In this document: positions 41,887 to 49,447 of the stretch, piece after piece | Numbering within the stretch: the first letter of the stretch is position 1 | How the letters are laid out: every line of letters begins with the position of its first letter | Source: Hahellaceae bacterium | GTDB taxonomy: Bacteria > Pseudomonadota > Gammaproteobacteria > Pseudomonadales > Oleiphilaceae | Assembly: GCA_016716085.1 (NCBI GenBank) | Contig: JADJWY010000005.1 | Span: forward strand, 248,001 to 312,000 | DNA length: 64,000 bases | Reading direction: 5' to 3' | The notes under the pieces: generated by a model | What the model was told of the DNA's origin: nothing | Seen by the model: only the letters and a program-made list of their open reading frames with translations | The model's database searches: none | Made by a program: the position numbers and the translations under genes

Positions 41887-43527
41887 ATGAACGATACATT
41901 AAATCAGCTTTTAAGCCTGCACTGCGAAAATGAGATTGCGGAATTCAAAGAAGCAAAGAATTCCTACGCCTTCGATAAAATTGGAAAATACTTTTCGGCC
42001 TTGTGCAATGAAGCTAATTTAAAGCACCTGAAACGTGCATGGCTGGTTTTTGGTGTTAAAGACAACCAGACGGTTGTTGGTAGCCAGTTTCGAACCAACG
42101 CCAAGGATTTACAGTCTCTCAAAAAGGAAATCGCCGACAAAACGACTAGCCGCCTGACTTTTGTGGATATTCACGAAGTCGATCACCCCAATGGCAGAGT
42201 ATTGCTGTTCGAAATTCCCGCTGCACCCCATGGCTTACCCATCGCGTGGGATGGCCACTACTATGGCAGGGATGGCGAATCGCTGGGGCCGCTGAACTTG
42301 GAAGAGATTGAGCGGATACGCGCTCAAAATCGCGCGATCGACTGGAGTGCAGTGGTGCTGCCATCGGCGTCGGTTAACGACCTTTCTCCCGAAGCCATTG
42401 AGATTGCGCGCGAGAACTTTATTCAAAAGAATCCCAAACTGGCAATTGAAGCTAAACAGTGGGATGTCTCGACATTCTTGAACAAAGCAAAGCTTACTGT
42501 TAATGGTCAGATCACCCGCACAGCGATTTTGTTGTTGGGCAAAGCGGAAGCGTCTCACTTTCTTAACCCGGCTTCGGCAACCGTCACCTGGATTCTTAAA
42601 GACAGAGACGGCCTAGAGCGAGACTACCAGCATTTTGGCTGCCCGCTGTTATTGAGCGTAGATGAGGTTTTTCATAAGGTGCGGAACCTTAAGTACCGCT
42701 ATATGAAAGAAGGCACACTGTTCCCTGAAGAAGTTGATCAGTACGACCCTTACATAATCCGTGAAGCACTCAACAATGCGATTGCTCACCAGGATTACGA
42801 GTTGGGCGGGAAGGTCTCGGTGGTTGAGTTTGAGGATGGTCGTTTGTGCTTCAGCAACTTGGGACAGTTCATTCCCGGCTCGGTAGAATCTGTTATACAA
42901 GCCGACGCCCCTGAGAGCCGTTACCGCAATCGCTTTTTAACCGACGCTATGGTCAATTTGAACATGATTGATACCATTGGCAGTGGCATTCGCAAGATGT
43001 TCCTCATTCAAAAGAAACGTTACTTTCCTCTGCCGGAATACGAGCTAAAGGATAATCGCGTTCAAGTCACCATCACTGGTCGAGTCGTAGATATAGCCTA
43101 CGCCAGAAAGCTGGCCGAATACCCAGACCTAACATTGGAAGACATTCTGTTACTGGATCGGGTGCAAAAGCGTAAACCACTCACGGATGATCAGGCTAAA
43201 CACCTCAAAGCGCTTGGACTGATCGAAGGCCGCAAGCCTAACTTTCATATTTCTGCGCAAGTGGCCGACCATAGTGGGGAACGGGCACAATATATCCGGA
43301 ACAGGGCCTTTGATGATCAGCACTACAAGCAGATGATTATTGAATATCTGGAGAAGTTCGGCACAGCAAAGCGTGTAGACATTAACAGGCTTCTTTTAGA
43401 CAAGCTACCCGATGTTCTGGATGCCACCCAGAAGGATAATAAGGTCAAAAACCTGCTACAAGCCTTGAAACAAGAGGGCGTCATTGAGCCTGACGGCAAG
43501 TCCTGGCGAATGTCTAAGAAACCGTAG
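41887..43527 (+). CDS. Schlafen AlbA_2 domain / GHKL-like ATP-binding protein
   Basis: The protein has 546 residues with AAAGG 6 bases before the ATG, 9 bases after the GHKL gene. The N-terminal AlbA_2 domain (about 1-150) starts ENEIAEFKEAKNSYAFDKIGKYFSALCNEAN and ends HGLPIAWDGHYYGRDGESLGPL. A GHKL-type ATP-binding domain follows (about 280-400: IIREALNNAIAHQDY, LCFSNLGQFIPGS, NRFLTDAMVNLNMIDTIGSGIRKM). The C-terminal 100 residues look like a winged helix. Proteins of this type (COG2865) are usually annotated as putative transcriptional regulators. Its coupling to the GHKL-nuclease suggests a two-gene unit. Confidence 0.8.
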   Translation: MNDTLNQLLSLHCENEIAEFKEAKNSYAFDKIGKYFSALCNEANLKHLKRAWLVFGVKDNQTVVGSQFRTNAKDLQSLKKEIADKTTSRLTFVDIHEVDHPNGRVLLFEIPAAPHGLPIAWDGHYYGRDGESLGPLNLEEIERIRAQNRAIDWSAVVLPSASVNDLSPEAIEIARENFIQKNPKLAIEAKQWDVSTFLNKAKLTVNGQITRTAILLLGKAEASHFLNPASATVTWILKDRDGLERDYQHFGCPLLLSVDEVFHKVRNLKYRYMKEGTLFPEEVDQYDPYIIREALNNAIAHQDYELGGKVSVVEFEDGRLCFSNLGQFIPGSVESVIQADAPESRYRNRFLTDAMVNLNMIDTIGSGIRKMFLIQKKRYFPLPEYELKDNRVQVTITGRVVDIAYARKLAEYPDLTLEDILLLDRVQKRKPLTDDQAKHLKALGLIEGRKPNFHISAQVADHSGERAQYIRNRAFDDQHYKQMIIEYLEKFGTAKRVDINRLLLDKLPDVLDATQKDNKVKNLLQALKQEGVIEPDGKSWRMSKKP

Positions 43528-43558
43528 TTTAGACATTTCTAGATATTTTTAGACATTT
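43528..43558. repeat. TTTAGACATTT direct repeat after the AlbA_2 gene
   Basis: The 11-mer TTTAGACATTT occurs at 43528-43538 and 43548-43558, spaced exactly 20 bases apart, directly after the AlbA_2 stop. A reverse-oriented TGTCTAAG lies inside the gene end at 43511-43518. It may be a binding site for the next operon or chance; nothing else is seen in the 150-base gap. Confidence 0.4.
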
Positions 43559-43678
43559 GCAGGCCTAATAAACGGCATGTCAACGTAGTTGGCACTGCGT
43601 CCTCAATTAGCAACCCCCACTGGCACGCCATGTAGCAAAACGCTACAATACGCTTATTAACCTACCTGTGAGGTCAAT

Positions 43679-44092
43679 ATGACCAAAGCAAGCTCACCAA
43701 TCCGTCTGGATAAGTCATTAATGGATTCCGCCGCAACGGTTGCGAAAGTGGCCCATCGCAGCACGGCTGAGCAAGTGGAGTTTTGGGCCGATATTGGTCG
43801 CACGCTCGCTCAGACTGTCGACGTACAAACGCTGCTTTCCCTTAAAGCAGGTACGGTCCGCGTGGTAATTGAACCCATCCAGGTGAAGGCCGTGAACCCC
43901 GATGAATTATTTGCTGATCTGGATGCCGATAGAACCAGTGGTGCGCTGAGTCAACGCATTACCCAGAGTGAGGCGCGTTATCAGGCCTCACCATCGTATC
44001 CTGGTTGGCTGGAGCAGATTCAAGCGGATGGGACCCGTACGGTTGGACGTTTCCACAATGGCGAATTCCAACCCCGTAACCCTCAAATATGA
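43679..44092 (+). CDS. ParD-like antitoxin
   Basis: The 137-residue protein starts at an ATG preceded by GTGAGGTCAAT. The N-terminal part (about 6-30) has RLDKSLMDSAATVAKVAHRSTAEQVEFWADIGR, a ribbon-helix-helix-like DNA-binding pattern found in the ParD-like family (PF11903 type). The rest is acidic, with a C-terminal TVGRFHNGEF segment common in these antitoxins. It overlaps the zeta-toxin-like gene by 4 bases (ATGA), the usual toxin-antitoxin coupling. It likely binds the toxin and represses the pair. Confidence 0.75.
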   Translation: MTKASSPIRLDKSLMDSAATVAKVAHRSTAEQVEFWADIGRTLAQTVDVQTLLSLKAGTVRVVIEPIQVKAVNPDELFADLDADRTSGALSQRITQSEARYQASPSYPGWLEQIQADGTRTVGRFHNGEFQPRNPQI

Positions 44093-44688
44093 GCCACTCA
44101 AAGCAGCTCTGGATTCTGGTAGGCGGCAATGGCGCGGGAAAGAGTACATTTTATCGGCTCTACCTGCAGCCCAGAGGATTGCCGTTTATCAACGCGGACC
44201 TTATCGCCAGGCAACTTTTTCCCGACGATCCTGAAGGACACAGTTACGACGCTGCCAAATTGGCTGAATTAGAGCGGTCACGGTTATTGGAACAGGGACT
44301 CAGCTTCTGCTACGAGACTGTATTTTCGCACGTTTCGAAAGTGGATTTTCTGGGGCAAGCCAAAGCCTCGGGTTATCAGATCATTCTCGTATTCATTCAT
44401 TTGGATCTCAGCGAACTGAATCAGGCCCGGGTTGCCCAGCGGGTTACAGAAGGCGGCCACTTTGTGCCTGCGAACAAGATTGAATCACGCATTCCCAGAA
44501 CATTGGAAAACGTTCGGAAGGCTATTCCTTTGTGCGATCAAGTCTGGATTCTGGATAACTCCAGCTTTGAGCAGCCTTTCCAAAAAGTGGCCATGTTAAG
44601 CCTGGGTTCACTGCAATTTAAAAAACAGCCCCTGCCCTCATGGGCAGAACCGTTGGTGGGTGAAGCTAAGGACGCCATAAGTGAGTGA
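44089..44688 (+). CDS. zeta-toxin-like kinase
   Basis: The 199-residue P-loop protein has Walker A LVGGNGAGKSTFYR (about 10-23), NADLIARQLFPDDPEG (about 36), a SFCYETVFSH strand (about 71) and GHFVPANKIESRIPRTLENVRKAI (about 124). The layout matches zeta toxins and their relatives, which phosphorylate UDP-N-acetylglucosamine and block wall synthesis. The partner is the ParD-like antitoxin just upstream; no epsilon antitoxin is present. It ends the accessory island and converges with the AraC-type gene. Confidence 0.8.
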   Translation: MSHSKQLWILVGGNGAGKSTFYRLYLQPRGLPFINADLIARQLFPDDPEGHSYDAAKLAELERSRLLEQGLSFCYETVFSHVSKVDFLGQAKASGYQIILVFIHLDLSELNQARVAQRVTEGGHFVPANKIESRIPRTLENVRKAIPLCDQVWILDNSSFEQPFQKVAMLSLGSLQFKKQPLPSWAEPLVGEAKDAISE

Positions 44689-44720
44689 TAGCGGTTGGTG
44701 GCGTTCGTCTGCCTGGGTTC

Positions 44721-45695
44721 CTACTCCGCTTGCACGGCCCTGCGCCACTGAGCCGGTGTTTGTCCAGCATAACGGGTAAACAGCCGTACAAAAAAACTCA
44801 CGTTTTCATAGCCGACGTCGTAGGCGATGGTTTTCACGGAACGTCCACTGGTGAGCAGTCGTTTTTTGGCTTTGTCGATGCGCACTTTTTGCAGATAGAC
44901 ATTGGGTGAGGTGCGCAGGGCCTGCTGAAAGCGTCGTTTCAGGGTTCGCTCAGATAGGCCTGCGATCTGGCTCATCTGGTCCAGGGTAATGGCTTCGGCA
45001 AAGTGGTTGTCCAGCCATTCCTGCACCCGCAGAACCTGCAGGTCTGCATGGCTGCGGGTACCCGGCAGAATACTGGGTTGACGCTCCGGATCCTCGACCA
45101 GCAAATGGGCGGCGCAGAGCTGTGAGAACGCGTCGCCGCAATCGAGTGCGATGATGTCCAGTAGCGCATTAAAACTACCGTTAAGCGTACCAGTGGTCCA
45201 AATCCTTTCACCTTGAAGGAAGGGCTGATTGGCGATAAATGTGTGTTGGGGAAAACGACTTCGCAGCGCGCGCACATAGGCCCAGTGAGTGGCCATCGGC
45301 ACCTCATGCGGAATTCCTGCGGCGGCGATGAAGAATACGCCGGTAGTCATGGCCAGCAGTCGCCCACCGTGAGCGTAGATGCGTTGCAGTGCGATCAGTA
45401 TCGCCGGATCTGCCTGAAAACCCTCGCCATGGTCGCCTAAGCGCGAACCTTCCATGGGCGGGATCACAAGCAGATCGTAGCCAGCGTCCTCGTTAAGTGA
45501 TGCGTCGGGGGTGAGGAGATGTCCACTGGCGGACTGAACCGAGTCGCCGGTTAAAGAGACCAGCCTGACCCGATAGTGACATGCAAACCCCCGATGCTTC
45601 TCCAGTAGGGAGACAATGCGAAAAAGCTCTAATGCCGAGAAAACGCTCATCGCCCAGCACCCTTTATAGACCAAAATGGCAACATTTTTTAGCAT
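44721..45695 (-). CDS. GlxA-family transcriptional regulator (DJ-1/PfpI plus AraC HTH)
   Basis: The protein has 324 residues from the ATG at 45695; a TTG one codon upstream is possible. Residues about 1-195 form a DJ-1/PfpI-like domain; the nucleophile position reads MTTGVFFIAAAG, with Thr where Cys is usual, so it is a sensor and not an enzyme. Residues about 210-320 are the AraC HTH: ITLDQMSQIAGLSERTLKRRFQQAL and VKTIAYDVGYENVSFFVRLF. It diverges from the alpha/beta hydrolase gene 99 bases away and probably regulates it. Confidence 0.9.
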   Translation of the reverse strand: MLKNVAILVYKGCWAMSVFSALELFRIVSLLEKHRGFACHYRVRLVSLTGDSVQSASGHLLTPDASLNEDAGYDLLVIPPMEGSRLGDHGEGFQADPAILIALQRIYAHGGRLLAMTTGVFFIAAAGIPHEVPMATHWAYVRALRSRFPQHTFIANQPFLQGERIWTTGTLNGSFNALLDIIALDCGDAFSQLCAAHLLVEDPERQPSILPGTRSHADLQVLRVQEWLDNHFAEAITLDQMSQIAGLSERTLKRRFQQALRTSPNVYLQKVRIDKAKKRLLTSGRSVKTIAYDVGYENVSFFVRLFTRYAGQTPAQWRRAVQAE

Positions 45696-45794
45696 CAAGA
45701 TGGCCCGATCAGGCTATTGTTAGTCCCATTTAAGCACCGAATGACATGAACGGGTAGACGTAAGATACATGCGCTAACTCAAGGAGCCTGTCTC

Positions 45795-46595
45795 ATGTCT
45801 CACCTTTCGCCAGAAATACACCTTATCAGCACACCCAAGGGTGAATTATTCGTAAAGCGTTGGAGTCCACCGCAGCCAACCGGCGCGCCGATAGTGCTGC
45901 TACACGATTCGCTGGGATGCGTGGCGTTATGGCGCGATTTCCCAGCGCGTCTGGTGACCCTGTCGGGGCGTCAGGTGATTGCCTACGACCGCCTGGGCTT
46001 CGGTGCATCAGCCCCCTACCCCGGCAACATTTCACCCGATTTTATTCTTCAGGAGGCTCAGACGGGGTTTAAGCATGTCTATGAGACCTTGGGTTTAAGG
46101 GATTTTATCGTGCTGGGTCACAGTGTGGGTGCGGGTATGGCAGTCGGCATTGCTGCACGATATCAGGAAACGTGTGTCGGGTTGGTTACGCTTTCAGCGC
46201 AAGCCTGGGTGGATGCTCAAATCCGGTCGGGTATTGAAGCCGCCAGGCAGCAGTTTGCGGAACCCGGTCAAATTGAACGTTTGGCGAAATACCATGGGGA
46301 CAAAGCACCGTGGGTATTGAATGCCTGGACCGAAACCTGGCTCTCTGACGAATTCCGTGAGTGGACGCTAGATAAGATTCTTCCGCACGTTCACTGTTCA
46401 ACCCTGTGTTTGCATGGTGATCAGGATGAGTACGGTTCACCCACTCACTCAGAGCACCTTGCGCGGATGACAGCAGGTCAATCAAGGGCGGTCACTTTAA
46501 GGGGCTGCGGCCACGTACCACACCGGGAGTGTCCTGATGCGGTACTGGCCGGGATGGAGGGTTTTGTTAGCGGTCTTCGTAACGCGGGTGTTTGA
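45795..46595 (+). CDS. alpha/beta hydrolase
   Basis: The 266-residue alpha/beta-hydrolase fold protein has the oxyanion segment LLHDSLGCVALWRDFP (about 36), nucleophile elbow GHSVGAGMAVG (Ser about 113), the acid in LHGDQDEYGSP (about 214) and the base in GCGHVPHRE (about 238). The substrate is unknown. AAGGAG precedes the ATG. It is divergent from the GlxA-type regulator, which is its likely regulator, and converges with rarA. Confidence 0.88.
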   Translation: MSHLSPEIHLISTPKGELFVKRWSPPQPTGAPIVLLHDSLGCVALWRDFPARLVTLSGRQVIAYDRLGFGASAPYPGNISPDFILQEAQTGFKHVYETLGLRDFIVLGHSVGAGMAVGIAARYQETCVGLVTLSAQAWVDAQIRSGIEAARQQFAEPGQIERLAKYHGDKAPWVLNAWTETWLSDEFREWTLDKILPHVHCSTLCLHGDQDEYGSPTHSEHLARMTAGQSRAVTLRGCGHVPHRECPDAVLAGMEGFVSGLRNAGV

Positions 46596-46614
46596 AGAAG
46601 ATCTGGGAATCGCC

Positions 46615-47916
46615 TTAGGTTTTGACTTCCGCATCGCGCTGGCGAAGGTAGGCCAGTTTTTCGCGTATTTTGCTCTCCAGCCCCCGATTCACGGGTTGGT
46701 ACCAGTTTGGGGGGGATACTCCGTCCGGCAGGTAATTTTCACCTGCGGCGTAGCCGTCCTCCTCATCATGTGCATAGCGGTACTCGGCGCCATAGCCCTG
46801 CTCTTTCATGAGCCGGGTGGGGGCATTCCGCAGGTGCAGGGGAACCGCACGAGAGGCATCCTGTTTGACGAAGGCCATGGCCTGTTTAAAAGCGACATAC
46901 CCGGCATTGCTTTTGGCGGCGACGGCCAAATAAATCACCGCCTGAGCCAGTGCAAGCTCACCTTCGGGGGACCCGAGCCGCTCATAGGTTATCGCCGCAT
47001 CCTGAGTCAGCTGCATGGCTCTGGGGTCGGCCAGGCCGATATCTTCCCAGGCCATGCGAACGATACGTCGTGCGAGATAACGGGGGTCAGCACCGCCATC
47101 AAGCATCCGGCAAAACCAATAGAGTGCGGCGTCCGGGTCGGAGCCACGCACCGATTTATGCAGAGCGGAGATCTGATCGTAAAATTGATCTCCGCCTTTA
47201 TCGAAACGCCGCAGGCCTTGTTGCAGGAGATTCTCCAGCAGGCTGGCGTCGATGACCCTGCCAGGTTTGAGTCCCGCGGCATGGGAAAGCTGCTCGACCA
47301 CGTTGAGTAAGCGACGACCGTCGCCATCAGCAAACTCGACGATGCGTTGACGCAGCGATTCCTCTTCCAGGCGCGGCAGACCCGACGCACGGCAGGCTCG
47401 GTCGAGTAACTGGCCCAGCTCAGCGACAGACAAGGGTTGCAGGACATGCACGCGAGCGCGGGACAGCAAGGCAGAATTCACTTCAAAGGAAGGATTCTCG
47501 GTGGTCGCGCCGACAAACACAAAAAGCCCGGACTCGATGTAGGGTAACAGGGCGTCTTGCTGACTTTTGTTGAAGCGGTGAATCTCGTCGATGAAGAGGA
47601 TGGTTTTTTGACTTCGGGCGCGGTTGGCTTCAGCCTGCATGACGGCCTGACGTATGTCCTTCACCCCAGAAAACACCGCAGACAAGGCAATGAAATCATA
47701 GCCCACCACGGCCGCCAGGATACGGGCCAGTGTCGTTTTACCAACCCCCGGTGGGCCCCATAAAATCATCGAATGAGGCTGACCGGATTCCATCACAACC
47801 CGCAACGGTTTTCCCGGCCCCAGCAGGTGGGCCTGTCCAATCACCTCATCCAGGCAGGTTGGCCGAATACGTTCGGCCAGGGGGCCTTCGGGTGTGGTCG
47901 TGAACAGGTCGTCCAT
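46615..47916 (-). CDS. rarA: replication-associated recombination protein RarA (MgsA)
   Basis: The protein has 433 residues from the ATG at 47916; an upstream ATG at 47973 lies inside sco1. It has a clamp-loader-type AAA+ domain with Walker A LWGPPGVGKTTLA (about 50-62), Walker B LFIDEIHRFNKSQQDALLP (about 107) and sensor 1 VGATTENPSFEVN (about 135). The MgsA C-terminal domain has ALYWFCRMLDGGADPRYLARRIVRMA. RarA acts at stalled forks. The start is 5 bases after the sco1 stop, so it is probably cotranscribed with the copper genes. Confidence 0.95.
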   Translation of the reverse strand: MDDLFTTTPEGPLAERIRPTCLDEVIGQAHLLGPGKPLRVVMESGQPHSMILWGPPGVGKTTLARILAAVVGYDFIALSAVFSGVKDIRQAVMQAEANRARSQKTILFIDEIHRFNKSQQDALLPYIESGLFVFVGATTENPSFEVNSALLSRARVHVLQPLSVAELGQLLDRACRASGLPRLEEESLRQRIVEFADGDGRRLLNVVEQLSHAAGLKPGRVIDASLLENLLQQGLRRFDKGGDQFYDQISALHKSVRGSDPDAALYWFCRMLDGGADPRYLARRIVRMAWEDIGLADPRAMQLTQDAAITYERLGSPEGELALAQAVIYLAVAAKSNAGYVAFKQAMAFVKQDASRAVPLHLRNAPTRLMKEQGYGAEYRYAHDEEDGYAAGENYLPDGVSPPNWYQPVNRGLESKIREKLAYLRQRDAEVKT

Positions 47917-47920
47917 TGCG

Positions 47921-48622
47921 TTATTGCCCCTGCGGCACGACTTCCTTGAGAAACTGCCGTAACTGATCGGCACTGTCCGGCCCTTTCAGCATGGCGACAA
48001 ACAGGCCTTCCGGGTTGATCAGCGCCACGCTGCTGGAATGACTGACGGTGTAGTGCTCTTCATCCTCGCTTTTACGCTGACTGACAAATACGGCATTCAA
48101 CTGCCGGGCAAACGCGGTGAGTGTCGATTCGCTGCCGGTCACGCCCACATAGATGTCGCCGAAGTAAGCGAGGAAGGCCTTCATCCGTTCAGGGGTATCA
48201 CGCGCGGGATCCACTGTTGCATAGAGTACGCGCGCAGAATCTGGCAACACCTTTGCCTCAGGGGTGGCGGGCACCAGCACCTGATTGAGCAGGGAGAGCG
48301 TCAGAGGGCAGACGTCTGGACAGGACAGGTAGCCAAAGTTGACGAGCAACCAGCGCCCCCGAAAAGCGTCGAGGTCCAATGGATGACCATCATGATCCAC
48401 GAGACCCGCCAGCGAAATCGCACGACCGGGTACATAGCGATAGGCGCCCGGTGTCTGCAAGGGCCCATCCGTCTCTGGAGCGGGGTACCAGGAGGTTGAT
48501 GCCCATATCCCCAGGAAAAAGGCCAGAACAGCGCCACTCAGCAGGAGCCACAATCCCGGGATAGGGCTGCGCGGTTCGCCTGAACTCATCTTATTGTGTG
48601 AATCTGTCTTATCATCTGTCAT
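47921..48622 (-). CDS. SCO1/SenC family copper-binding protein
   Basis: The 233-residue protein has one N-terminal membrane anchor (about 23-44) and a periplasmic thioredoxin-like domain. The copper-binding C-x3-C lies in LSCPDVCPLTL (about 99-103), and the conserved His in YTVSHSSSVALI (about 195). SCO proteins metallate the CuA site of cytochrome oxidase. It lies 27 bases after the PCu(A)C chaperone gene, its known partner, which supports a copper-delivery pair. Confidence 0.93.
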   Translation of the reverse strand: MTDDKTDSHNKMSSGEPRSPIPGLWLLLSGAVLAFFLGIWASTSWYPAPETDGPLQTPGAYRYVPGRAISLAGLVDHDGHPLDLDAFRGRWLLVNFGYLSCPDVCPLTLSLLNQVLVPATPEAKVLPDSARVLYATVDPARDTPERMKAFLAYFGDIYVGVTGSESTLTAFARQLNAVFVSQRKSEDEEHYTVSHSSSVALINPEGLFVAMLKGPDSADQLRQFLKEVVPQGQ

Positions 48623-48649
48623 GAAGGTGCCTTACCGATCGACTCACGC

Positions 48650-49117
48650 CTAGTGATGACTTAACTCAGAGCCTGACAGCGGTTGCACCACCATGTCGGT
48701 CTGGATCTCACCGGCCTTCTCGAACACCAGCGTCACCGGCAAATGCTCACCGGGGGTCGTTTTGCGCTGCATGCCCATCAGCATGACATGCATCCCACCC
48801 GGCTGGAATGTCAGCACCCCGCCAGCAGGAACGACGGCACCGGATTCCAGGGGTGCCATCTCCATCATCCCATCTTTTTCCTGGGTTTGATGAAGTTCAA
48901 CCATTTTCGCAAAGTCGGCTTTAACGGCAATCAGACGATCATCCTGATCCTTGCCATTACGGATTTCAAAATATCCTCCGGCATTCATCCCTTCCATGAC
49001 GACCTGGCGCATCCAGGCATGGTGGATGAGCATTCCGTTCTGCTCGGTTTCATGGGCTTGGGAGTATGTTGCCGCGAGGGCCAGGAGCGTTATCAACCCC
49101 CTTTTCAATCGGTGCAT
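48650..49117 (-). CDS. PCu(A)C periplasmic copper chaperone
   Basis: The protein has 155 residues from the ATG at 49117 (GAAG 8 bases upstream); a GTG two codons earlier is possible. A signal peptide (MHRLKRGLITLLALAATYSQA) is followed by the PCu(A)C domain. Copper ligands are MVELHQTQEKDGMMEM (about 69-84) and GGMHVMLMG (about 107). It loads Cu(I) onto oxidases together with SCO1, whose gene is next. The mature C-terminus is His-rich (SHH). Confidence 0.9.
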   Translation of the reverse strand: MHRLKRGLITLLALAATYSQAHETEQNGMLIHHAWMRQVVMEGMNAGGYFEIRNGKDQDDRLIAVKADFAKMVELHQTQEKDGMMEMAPLESGAVVPAGGVLTFQPGGMHVMLMGMQRKTTPGEHLPVTLVFEKAGEIQTDMVVQPLSGSELSHH

Positions 49118-49201
49118 GTCCACATCTTCGTTCAGTTACATTGGTGGAGGCATTAGGCCATAGACCGCAGAGTCCCGCAACTGACTGAGCGAGGTAGCGC
49201 A

Positions 49202-49447
49202 TTAACCTCCGGTAACCGGTGGGAAGAAAGCCACTTCATCGCCATCATTCAAAGGGCTATCCAGTCCAACCATTTCATGATTGATTGCAACCAGAACCGG
49301 CCCGGAAAACGCCTCTGCCAGACGGAAGCTTTCGCCGCGCAAGCTCGTCAGCACATCGGCAGCGGTCAAGCCGGCCCGCCAGTCCATCTGACGCTCACTC
49401 TCGCCGGCAAGATCCCTGATTCGGGCAAAGTACTTGATGGTCAGCAT
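49202..49447 (-). CDS. moaD: molybdopterin synthase small subunit MoaD
   Basis: The 81-residue beta-grasp protein ends in the obligate Gly-Gly (FFPPVTGG), which becomes a thiocarboxylate that donates sulfur in molybdopterin synthesis. It also shows LTIKYFARIRDLAG and LVAINHEMV. It overlaps the moeA end by 7 bases. Its partner moaE is not in the window. Confidence 0.95.
   Translation of the reverse strand: MLTIKYFARIRDLAGESERQMDWRAGLTAADVLTSLRGESFRLAEAFSGPVLVAINHEMVGLDSPLNDGDEVAFFPPVTGG

Noticed and set aside
46537..47310. 257-codon plus-strand ORF opposite rarA
   Set aside because: Overlaps the end of the hydrolase gene and lies antisense to rarA; no recognisable domain.
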